5,490 nt of DNA from Bacteroidales bacterium GP2. GTDB lineage: Bacteria > Bacteroidota > Bacteroidia > Bacteroidales > Muribaculaceae. Every line of letters starts with the position of its first letter. Position 1 is the stretch's first letter. Location: contig DAAJ01000045.1 in the NCBI GenBank assembly GCA_001701115.1, forward strand, positions 1 to 5,490, written 5' to 3'. Below the pieces are notes generated by a model that was not told where the DNA came from, did not search any database, and saw nothing but the letters and a program-made list of their open reading frames with translations. The translations under genes and the position numbers were made by a program. Of the stretch, positions 1 through 5,490 are shown piece by piece.

Positions 1-1
1 G

Positions 2-289
2 CTCGGAATACCATTTTCAATGCAAAGCGGACGGCTTGGAGCTGCTCCGGACTATGCGATGCGCGATAGCCTGACGCGTGTTTTGGCAAAACATGTGCGC
101 AGTATCGCTGTGGATTATAATGCTGCAGTAGTTCCTTATGATTCCCTCTTCACTTCATTGCTCCGGGAACATGCTGAAGTTGCTCCCGAGTATTGGATAT
201 GGGACGGCATTCATCCTACTGCCGCCGCACATCGCCGTATGGCGGAATTATGGGTTGCCGTGTGCGATTCAGCGTCATTGATTGAATGA
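2..289 (+). CDS. SGNH/GDSL-type hydrolase, C-terminal part (5' end outside window)
   Basis: This is the last 95 codons of a gene entering from the left edge; the frame is open from base 2 and stops at TGA 287-289. The first ATG in view (base 20) is probably internal, because coding sense continues upstream of it. The segment ends with YWIWDGIHPT followed by AAAHRRMAELW. That is the block V signature of SGNH/GDSL esterases and acylhydrolases, where the Asp (codon 203-205) and His (codon 212-214) complete the Ser-Asp-His catalytic set. The usual Gly before the second His (AAGH) is Ala here. The nucleophile Ser block (GDSL) and the Gly and Asn oxyanion blocks lie outside the window, so activity cannot be judged. 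Family members de-esterify acetylated sugars, lipids or similar substrates; the substrate here is unknown. The gene converges with the minus-strand block 34 bp away, and its transcription probably ends at the hairpin at 386-417. Confidence 0.87.
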   Translation, partial: LGIPFSMQSGRLGAAPDYAMRDSLTRVLAKHVRSIAVDYNAAVVPYDSLFTSLLREHAEVAPEYWIWDGIHPTAAAHRRMAELWVAVCDSASLIE

Positions 290-323
290 CACAACAGATG
301 AATAAACTGAAACTGATAGGAAC

Positions 324-1037
324 TTATTTCTCCTCAGGGTACTTACGGTAGTACTCCTCTAAAATTGTCTTTATATTGAAATAGTAGCCTTCCGCTCCGG
401 AGGGCTCTGTTTTTTTTATCTGTATATATTCGTAAAATGGAGCGTAGAAAAGATGGTTTACAGCTTTATGCCCCATTGCTGCGAGGAGTACATATTCATG
501 TTGCGGCGCAACCACATACCAGGCATTATCTTCATCAAGCCCATTACCCGATGACGCGATAGTCATAAGTATATAGTTAAGCTTGTACTGCCAGATATTG
601 GCAAGATGATTCTTTCCTTTAAGGTGTAGCGCGGAAATCAACCTCATCATGTTTGTAAGGTCAAAAGGATTGTCGGCAAGGGCTTTATCGCAGAGTGAAA
701 TCACAGAATCGCATTCCGCGCGGGTTAGCGACGGATTATCGGCGGGGTCAGGAACAGAACCTTTCACTGCCTGTGGGCGGTATGGGTTATAATCTTCCTG
801 AAACATGTATCCGTAATACAAGTGGCGGAATTTATCCAATTTCATGAGGGTGTCGTTTTGCATATACTCCTTCATGAGGCGCGGATAATAATAAGGTGAT
901 GTGGAATCGTAGGTAGCCGCCTTTATTGCTTCAAGGTTGGGCTTTTCAATCTTGAGCTGGGGAGAGATATTCTGTGCTGAAAGTGTTGGTGAGAATATCG
1001 AAAGAAGTAATAATGTTATTAAAATGTTCAGTTTCAT
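324..1037 (-). CDS. Secreted DUF4919-family protein of unknown function
   Basis: A 237-residue protein. Residues 1-21 form a signal peptide: Lys at position 3, a hydrophobic core around ILITLLLLSIF, then a likely signal peptidase I cut near TLSA|Q. There is no lipobox Cys, so a soluble periplasmic or secreted protein is expected. The mature part has no further membrane segment. Its features match what I recall of the DUF4919 family of Bacteroidales: RHLYYGYMFQEDYNPYRP (71-88), an internal stretch resembling a helical repeat (about 106-140, with CDKALADNPFDLTNMMRLISALHLKG split across it), NAWYVVAPQHEYVLL (171-185), and the C-terminal GYYFNIKTILEEYY (217-230). Length is normal for the family. 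The start at ATG 1037 is supported by the signal peptide and by sharing its A with the TAA stop of the upstream 7TM-HD gene (TAATG), which suggests translational coupling. No Shine-Dalgarno motif is present. Function is unknown. Assignment to the family is from memory of its motifs, not a search. Confidence 0.85.
   Translation of the reverse strand: MKLNILITLLLLSIFSPTLSAQNISPQLKIEKPNLEAIKAATYDSTSPYYYPRLMKEYMQNDTLMKLDKFRHLYYGYMFQEDYNPYRPQAVKGSVPDPADNPSLTRAECDSVISLCDKALADNPFDLTNMMRLISALHLKGKNHLANIWQYKLNYILMTIASSGNGLDEDNAWYVVAPQHEYVLLAAMGHKAVNHLFYAPFYEYIQIKKTEPSGAEGYYFNIKTILEEYYRKYPEEK
386..417 (+). terminator. Intrinsic terminator for the plus-strand hydrolase gene, inside the convergent DUF4919 gene
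   Basis: AGCCTTCCG (386-394) pairs with CGGAGGGCT (398-406) across a 3-nt CTC loop. This gives a 9-bp GC-rich stem with a single T-G wobble (390 with 402). After CTG comes a run of eight T (410-417). The form is that of a rho-independent terminator read on the plus strand, about 97 nt after the hydrolase stop codon. On the minus strand the wobble becomes an A-C mismatch and the T-run becomes an A-run before the stem, so the element works in one direction only. It lies within codons of about residues 208-218 of the DUF4919 protein. Confidence 0.72.
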
Positions 1038-1039
1038 TA
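1035..1039 (-). other. TAATG stop-start overlap between the 7TM-HD and DUF4919 genes
   Basis: On the minus strand the 7TM-HD gene ends in TAA (1039-1037) and the DUF4919 gene begins with ATG (1037-1035), sharing one A. Such overlaps usually mean that ribosomes ending the first gene re-initiate on the second. No Shine-Dalgarno sequence lies just upstream, in keeping with Bacteroidota translation initiation. Confidence 0.85.
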
Positions 1040-3109
1040 CGGTTGCTGGTTGTCGGGTGAGTCCGTTTTAGTAACAGGCTTGACAATGTCCGGATAAGAG
1101 ATGCGGGCATGGTACATGGTGCGGAGGCGGTTCGCGAAAATCTCCTTGATTTCTTTTACATCCCGGAAGGACATAGGTGAGTTGTCATGCAGCCCCTCGG
1201 CGATCTGCGAATCAATGATCTTGTTGACGAGAGCGGATATTTTTTCAGGCGTATGCTCGCTAAGGCTCCTTGAAGCCGCCTCAACAGAGTCCGCCATCAT
1301 AAGTATAGATGTTTCCTTGGAGCGGGGATTTGGTCCCGGGTAGGTGAAAAGCTTTTCATCCGGCTTTTCATCCGGATGCGTGTTGCACCAAGTGTTATAA
1401 AAATACCGTGCTTTTCCTGCGCCGTGGTGTTCACGTATGAAAGCCCGTATGCTTTCAGGCAAATTAGCTTTTTCGGCTCGCTTGAGTCCATCTGTTATAT
1501 GCCCGATGACAATTCTTGCGCTTTGGATAGGGTCAAGAGCATCGTGGGGATTAACTCCATGCTGGTTTTCGGTGAAGAATGCAGGGTTATTGATCTTGCC
1601 AATGTCATGGTAAAGGGCTCCGGCTCTGACAAGCTGCACATTAGCTCCAATTTTGCTTGCCGCGGCAGAAGCAAGGTTGCTGACAGCCATAGAGTGCTGG
1701 AAAGTGCCCGGGCACTCCTCGGACAATTCACGCAGCAACGGGTTATTGATGTCAGACAGCTCGACAAGAGAAACTTTTGAGATAAACCCGAAGGTTTTTT
1801 CAAAGAGGAAAATCGCTACATAAGCGAATGACAGGAACAGCGAGTTTATGCCGAGATAACCGAACATTTTCGGCGACAGTTTTTCAATTGTGCCGGAGTG
1901 GTACAGCTCTATTGCCACATACCCGAGGGCATAGACAATGAAAACAATGAACGCGGTGCGTAGAAGCTGCGAGCGTTTAGTAAGTTCTTTAAGGCTGTCA
2001 ATCGCAGCTACTCCGGCAAGGAACTGGAGGAATATAAATTCAAGAGGGAAGCTGGTGGCTATGCTTGCCAGAAGCAGTGTGACAATATGTGCGAACACGG
2101 CTGTGCGTGCATCGAGGAATATTACCAGAATGACCGGAACTATTGCAAACGGCACAAGGTAAATACCGAGGATAAAGGCGCGGCTCATGCCGAATGCAAT
2201 CAAAGTGACCGCAGTGATAGTCAGCATTATCATCAACACAACCCTACGCGAATCATAGTAATTGGGTCGGAAGAAATGCAGGTAGGCGTACAGTGCGCCA
2301 AGCAGCAGGATAATATAAAGCGCCTGTCCGGCTAAGGGGTAGTAAAAATCGGCGCTCTGCTTTCCTCCGCGCTTTGCCACCATAGTGTCGTAGGTGCGCA
2401 GAATGGTATATAGCTGCGGGGTGACAATATCGCCACGGTCAATAATCCTTTCGCCTTGCTGTATTACCCCTACCGGTGCCATCGCCCTCTGCATCATTTC
2501 GTCATGTAGCCTTTGTGTCTCGGTGGAGTCCATGATGATATTGGGTGTGAGTATGTCGGCAAGCCCGGTTGAGCTTAATGCCTGGGTGAAGCGTGTATCA
2601 TGGAAAACGCTGTCGATAGTGGCATAGGCTTTGCGCACAGAGCAGTATTTTGTTGTTGGCACCGAAAGCGCAACATTTTCATGAATCATCCTTACGGCTG
2701 GCAGCGCGCCGATATTGATTGCTTTATAGGTCGCTGCATCCACAATGCCGTTTTCAAACACTTTCCTTACCTGCGCGGTGAGTTCGTTCTTTTCAAGGGG
2801 GTTAAGGTTGACTCCTGATGTGAGATTGAGGCGTGAAGAGAATTGCGAAAGGGCATTTTTCTCTATGTTAGGATTACGGTAGTACACCGGTTCAAACCTC
2901 GCTTCAAGGCTATCCATCACAGTCTCTGACCTGATGGAGTCCATGTACACCGGAATGTCAAATGGAGCGGTAAGAAGCGAGTATGCCCACGGACGGTTTA
3001 CCTCGTAAGTGTATTCTCTTCCGTCTTTCCTTGGAAGGAAGTAGAGGATTAGCGCCGTCGAGGCAAGAAAGACGAGCCATTTGACGTATATTGATTTTTT
3101 TACCTTCAT
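1037..3109 (-). CDS. pgpH: 7TM-HD family membrane phosphodiesterase, PgpH-like (probable c-di-AMP hydrolase)
   Basis: A 690-residue membrane protein with the PgpH layout. One N-terminal anchor (about 9-25) is followed by an extracytoplasmic 7TMR-HDED region (about 30-255) that ends with the typical GVIQQGERIIDRGDIVT (214-230). Seven hydrophobic segments follow (about 258-279, 289-306, 311-332, 335-352, 356-371, 385-403 and 418-437), then a cytoplasmic HD domain (about 465-670). Basic loops at 281-289 and 375-384 fit this topology. Metal-binding HD residues appear complete: H472 (QHS), H501-D502 (YHDIGK), H537 (GHITDG), H561-H562 (REHHG) and D607 (MMADSVE). Listeria PgpH, the characterised relative, hydrolyses c-di-AMP to pApA and is inhibited by ppGpp; that this protein does the same is inference. 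The start at ATG 3109 gives a proper membrane anchor. The gene lies 35 bp after the Rel gene with no promoter seen between them, and it overlaps the DUF4919 start by one base. A short PDEKPDEK duplication (579-586) is the only oddity. Confidence 0.93.
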   Translation of the reverse strand: MKVKKSIYVKWLVFLASTALILYFLPRKDGREYTYEVNRPWAYSLLTAPFDIPVYMDSIRSETVMDSLEARFEPVYYRNPNIEKNALSQFSSRLNLTSGVNLNPLEKNELTAQVRKVFENGIVDAATYKAINIGALPAVRMIHENVALSVPTTKYCSVRKAYATIDSVFHDTRFTQALSSTGLADILTPNIIMDSTETQRLHDEMMQRAMAPVGVIQQGERIIDRGDIVTPQLYTILRTYDTMVAKRGGKQSADFYYPLAGQALYIILLLGALYAYLHFFRPNYYDSRRVVLMIMLTITAVTLIAFGMSRAFILGIYLVPFAIVPVILVIFLDARTAVFAHIVTLLLASIATSFPLEFIFLQFLAGVAAIDSLKELTKRSQLLRTAFIVFIVYALGYVAIELYHSGTIEKLSPKMFGYLGINSLFLSFAYVAIFLFEKTFGFISKVSLVELSDINNPLLRELSEECPGTFQHSMAVSNLASAAASKIGANVQLVRAGALYHDIGKINNPAFFTENQHGVNPHDALDPIQSARIVIGHITDGLKRAEKANLPESIRAFIREHHGAGKARYFYNTWCNTHPDEKPDEKLFTYPGPNPRSKETSILMMADSVEAASRSLSEHTPEKISALVNKIIDSQIAEGLHDNSPMSFRDVKEIKEIFANRLRTMYHARISYPDIVKPVTKTDSPDNQQP
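1351..1375. repeat. Perfect 12-bp tandem duplication inside the 7TM-HD gene
   Basis: The unit GCTTTTCATCCG occurs twice in direct succession (1351-1362 and 1363-1374), with the period continuing one further base. It is in frame and encodes PDEK twice (residues 579-586) in the HD domain, between the HHG motif and the MADSVE motif. Replication slippage is the simplest origin. Confidence 0.9.
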
Positions 3110-3144
3110 CGTAGCGAATTTTAATTACCCAGTTTTAGGCATCC

Positions 3145-5406
3145 TTATTCTTTGCCGGCATCATCGCCTACTCTTGACGCGGCTGTAATGCCTTTGATTT
3201 TTTTGACCTTATTGCATAAGTCGGTCACAACTGCCGCGTCATTGACAAGCACCGTTAGGCGGCACTCGAAAACTTCATGCTCGGTGTCGATATGCAGTGA
3301 GCGTATGTCGATATTCAAGTGGTTTGAAATCATCTGGGTGAGTTCCTGCAAAATACCGTGCCTGTCCACACCCTCTATGTGAATCTCGGCAAGGAATTTA
3401 TGGCGCACCTCTTCCCAGCGTGTGCTCAGGATGCGTGTGCCATGTGCTGCTTTAAGCACTTGCGCCCTTGGGCATGTAAGAGTGTGCACTTCAACCTGCC
3501 CGAGGTCGTTTATGAAGCCCATGACATCATCCCCAGGAATAGGACGGCAACAGTCAGCAAACACGAAGTTGCGCTCTGTGTCGGTGCACCGCAAGGTATA
3601 AGTTTCCTTCTTGTTTATTTCACGTGGGGTTATGAGAGTGACGCCATTGTCTTTTTTAGATGATCTGCCGATACGGAATATTTTGGAAAGGAGTGATTTC
3701 TCGGTCTTGGGCGATTCCTTGAGCACATACCCGTCCAGACTGAGTTCTCCTGCTCCGAGCCGGTAAAGAAGTGCTTCTTTATTAGGCACATGATAGAAAG
3801 CGGTCATCTTGGTGATGATTTCATTTGTAGCCTCTACTTCAGCATCTTTAAGGAAAGCGTCAAGTATCTCCTTGCCTTTGTCAATGACCGGCTGCTGCTC
3901 TTTGCGCAGCGCGGCTCTGAGGCGTGTGCGTGCTTTTGCTGTTGCGAGAAATGCCATCCATTCCTCTTTTGGCTTCTGGCTCTGTGAAGTCAGCACTTCC
4001 ACCTGGTCGCCGCTCTGAAGCTTGTGGCTTAGCGGCACAAGTTTGTGGTTTACTTTGCCGGCAATGCACTTTGTGCCTATCTGCGAGTGAAGCTCAAATG
4101 CCACATCAAGCACAGTTGCCTGGTTCGGCAGTGTAATCAGTTCGCCCTTTGGGGTGAACACGACAATCTCTGATGCAAACAGGTTGAGCTTAAGCGTGTC
4201 AAGGAAGTCAATTGCATTCGGGTTGGGGTCATCAAGTATATCCTTGATGGTGCGCAACCATACATTAAGCTCGCTCTCCTCGTCGCTTTCGCCGATTTTA
4301 TATTTCCAATGGGCGGCAAATCCTTTCTCAGCAATCTCATCCATCCTTCGTGAACGAATCTGCACCTCGATCCAGTTGCCATCCGGTCCCATAACGGTAA
4401 GGTGAAGTGCCTGGTACCCGTTAGCCTTAGGTACTGAAATCCAGTCGCGGGTGCGGTCCGGATGCAGACGGTAAAGGTCTGTTATTGCTGAGTATATGCT
4501 CCAGCATATCTCTTTCTCCTTGCTCTGGTCTTCGCAGTCGAAAATAATGCGCATTGCGTAGAGATCGTACACCTCCTCAAACGGCACATGCTTTGCTTCC
4601 ATCTTGCGCCATATTGAGTAGACCGATTTAAGGCGTGACTGCGCCTCGTATTTGAGCCCCATAGTGTCAAGTTTCTCCTTAATCGGCGCGGAAAAATCAT
4701 TGTACACCTCTGAGCGCCGTGCTTCGCTCTGCCGGATGAGTTCAGAAATGCGCTCGTAGCTTTTGGGATGCTCATATTTGAAGCTCAGATCCTCCAGCTC
4801 AGTTTTAATTTCAAAAAGACCGAGTCGGTGTGCCAGGGGCGCATATATATAAAGAGTTTCACCGGCAATCTTGTATTGTTTGTTCGGCGCCATGGAGCCG
4901 AGGGTGCGCATATTGTGTAGGCGGTCAGCCATTTTGATTAGGACAACGCGGATGTCCTCGCTCATTGTCAGCAAGAGTTTTCTGAAATTTTCAGCTTGCG
5001 CTGAAGCCTGGTCGCCGAATATGCCGCCGGAGATTTTCGTGAGCCCGCTCACCAGTTGCGCTATTTTTTTGCCGAACTGCGCCTCAATATCCTCTACTGT
5101 GTAGTCGGTATCCTCCACGACATCATGGAGCAGTGCCGCGCATATGGATGTAGAACCAAGACCAATCTCCTGGCTTGCAATCTTTGCCACAGCGATAGGG
5201 TGGAGAATGTAGGGCTCACCACTTCTGCGGCGGATTCCTCCGTGCGCCTTTTTGGCGAAACGAAACGCCCGCTCGATTATTTCTACTTTCTTCCTATGGT
5301 TGCTTTTGAGATAGCCGTTAAGAACATCCTGAAATTCAGACTCAATGAGTTGTTCCTCTTCTTCAGGTGTGAGATTATAGGTAGTGATGTCCGTATTTGT
5401 TGCCAT
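3145..5406 (-). CDS. rel: Bifunctional (p)ppGpp synthetase/hydrolase, long RelA/SpoT homologue
   Basis: A full-length 753-residue stringent-response enzyme of the cytoplasm. It makes (p)ppGpp from ATP and GDP/GTP and hydrolyses it back. The N-terminal HD hydrolase (about 40-200) keeps H55, H94-D95 and E98-D99 in HDVVEDT, and D161/N165 in MADRLHNM, so it looks active. The synthetase (about 225-370) keeps R258 and K260 with SVYSIWRKM, D281, N329, Y331, H335 and E347 (EVQIRS), so it too looks active. The TGS domain (about 413-474) has H440. A helical region follows, then a zinc-finger domain with CC at 619-620, H641 and C645, and a C-terminal ACT domain (about 672-745). These regulatory domains bind the ribosome and uncharged tRNA in relatives. 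The motif that is RxKD in bifunctional enzymes and ExDD in mono-functional RelA reads RTRD (318-321), keeping the basic charge of the bifunctional type. The start at ATG 5406 fits family length and lies about 26 nt below the predicted transcription start. It is the first gene of the probable operon. Confidence 0.97.
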   Translation of the reverse strand: MATNTDITTYNLTPEEEEQLIESEFQDVLNGYLKSNHRKKVEIIERAFRFAKKAHGGIRRRSGEPYILHPIAVAKIASQEIGLGSTSICAALLHDVVEDTDYTVEDIEAQFGKKIAQLVSGLTKISGGIFGDQASAQAENFRKLLLTMSEDIRVVLIKMADRLHNMRTLGSMAPNKQYKIAGETLYIYAPLAHRLGLFEIKTELEDLSFKYEHPKSYERISELIRQSEARRSEVYNDFSAPIKEKLDTMGLKYEAQSRLKSVYSIWRKMEAKHVPFEEVYDLYAMRIIFDCEDQSKEKEICWSIYSAITDLYRLHPDRTRDWISVPKANGYQALHLTVMGPDGNWIEVQIRSRRMDEIAEKGFAAHWKYKIGESDEESELNVWLRTIKDILDDPNPNAIDFLDTLKLNLFASEIVVFTPKGELITLPNQATVLDVAFELHSQIGTKCIAGKVNHKLVPLSHKLQSGDQVEVLTSQSQKPKEEWMAFLATAKARTRLRAALRKEQQPVIDKGKEILDAFLKDAEVEATNEIITKMTAFYHVPNKEALLYRLGAGELSLDGYVLKESPKTEKSLLSKIFRIGRSSKKDNGVTLITPREINKKETYTLRCTDTERNFVFADCCRPIPGDDVMGFINDLGQVEVHTLTCPRAQVLKAAHGTRILSTRWEEVRHKFLAEIHIEGVDRHGILQELTQMISNHLNIDIRSLHIDTEHEVFECRLTVLVNDAAVVTDLCNKVKKIKGITAASRVGDDAGKE

Positions 5407-5437
5407 AATTCAGGGACTATGCGGGTATGTTATTCCA

Positions 5438-5468
5438 CAAAGTTATGAAAAACGCATCATTCCTCAAA
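5438..5468 (-). promoter_or_regulatory. Bacteroidota-type promoter for the rel operon
   Basis: Read on the minus strand, TTTG (5468-5465) is followed after 19 nt by TAACTTTG (5445-5438). This matches the primary sigma consensus of Bacteroidota, a -33 TTTG and a -7 TAnnTTTG. Transcription would start near 5432, giving a leader of about 26 nt with no Shine-Dalgarno motif and an AT-rich stretch (GAATT) just before the ATG. No riboswitch or attenuator fits in so short a leader. Confidence 0.75.
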
Positions 5469-5490
5469 ATTTTTAACCTCGGCATGAAAA

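Noticed and set aside
304..315. Tandem AAACTG hexamer pair in the convergent gap
   Set aside because: Two copies of six bases in AT-rich spacer DNA are expected by chance; no structure or adjacent signal supports a role.
200..323. A terminator for the minus-strand operon downstream of DUF4919
   Set aside because: I looked on the minus strand for a stem followed by T residues. Only short stems (such as CGCC-ATA-CGGCG within the hydrolase gene) without a T-run were found, so the end of this operon transcript is not visible.
1345..1358. Perfect 14-bp palindrome TGAAAAGCTTTTCA
   Set aside because: It lies inside coding sequence and arises partly from the PDEK repeat. It has no loop and no T-run in a terminator position, and nothing suggests an operator there.
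1376..1780. A 134-codon plus-strand reading frame opposite the HD domain of the 7TM-HD gene
   Set aside because: It lies fully antisense to a gene with clear conserved motifs, and its translation shows no recognisable domain. It is a shadow of the real frame.
3110..3144. A separate promoter or terminator between rel and the 7TM-HD gene
   Set aside because: The 35-bp gap holds no TAnnTTTG element and no convincing hairpin, only AT-rich sequence before the start codon.
5056..5448. A 130-codon plus-strand reading frame across the start of rel and its promoter
   Set aside because: It is antisense to the conserved HD hydrolase coding sequence and runs through the rel promoter. Its translation is unlike any family I know.
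5484..5490. ATGAAAA at the right edge as the start of a divergent plus-strand gene
   Set aside because: Only two codons are in view and no plus-strand promoter matching TAnnTTTG is seen upstream, so a gene cannot be supported.

Overview
This window looks like an ordinary chromosomal segment from a Bacteroidota genome, most likely order Bacteroidales (a gut lineage such as Muribaculaceae is a guess). Four lines of evidence point there: a DUF4919-type protein, which I know mainly from Bacteroides-like genomes; a promoter matching the Bacteroidota form TTTG-N19-TAnnTTTG rather than the sigma-70 form; start codons without Shine-Dalgarno motifs; and a single long RelA/SpoT-type enzyme of the kind found in this phylum. 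No mobile element, CRISPR array, tRNA or rRNA was seen.

Layout. Positions 2-289 (+) hold the 3' end of an SGNH/GDSL-type hydrolase gene that begins outside the window. It converges on a three-gene block on the minus strand, separated by only 34 bp. In transcription order that block is a long bifunctional (p)ppGpp synthetase/hydrolase (5406-3145), a 7TM-HD membrane phosphodiesterase of the PgpH type (3109-1037), and a secreted DUF4919 protein (1037-324). The gap between the first two genes is 35 bp with no visible promoter or terminator, and the last two overlap by one base in TAATG. The three genes are therefore probably one operon driven by the promoter at 5438-5468. A strong intrinsic terminator serving the plus-strand hydrolase gene lies inside the 3' coding end of the DUF4919 gene (386-417).

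How the genes may work together. The first gene makes and degrades (p)ppGpp. PgpH-type enzymes degrade c-di-AMP, and in Firmicutes they are inhibited by ppGpp. An operon carrying both would place the metabolism of two nucleotide second messengers under one promoter. The DUF4919 protein has a signal peptide and no known function, and its translation appears coupled to that of the PgpH-like enzyme. I found no clear evidence of a wholly new system. The items most worth a second look are the Rel-PgpH-DUF4919 linkage and the terminator embedded in a convergent gene.
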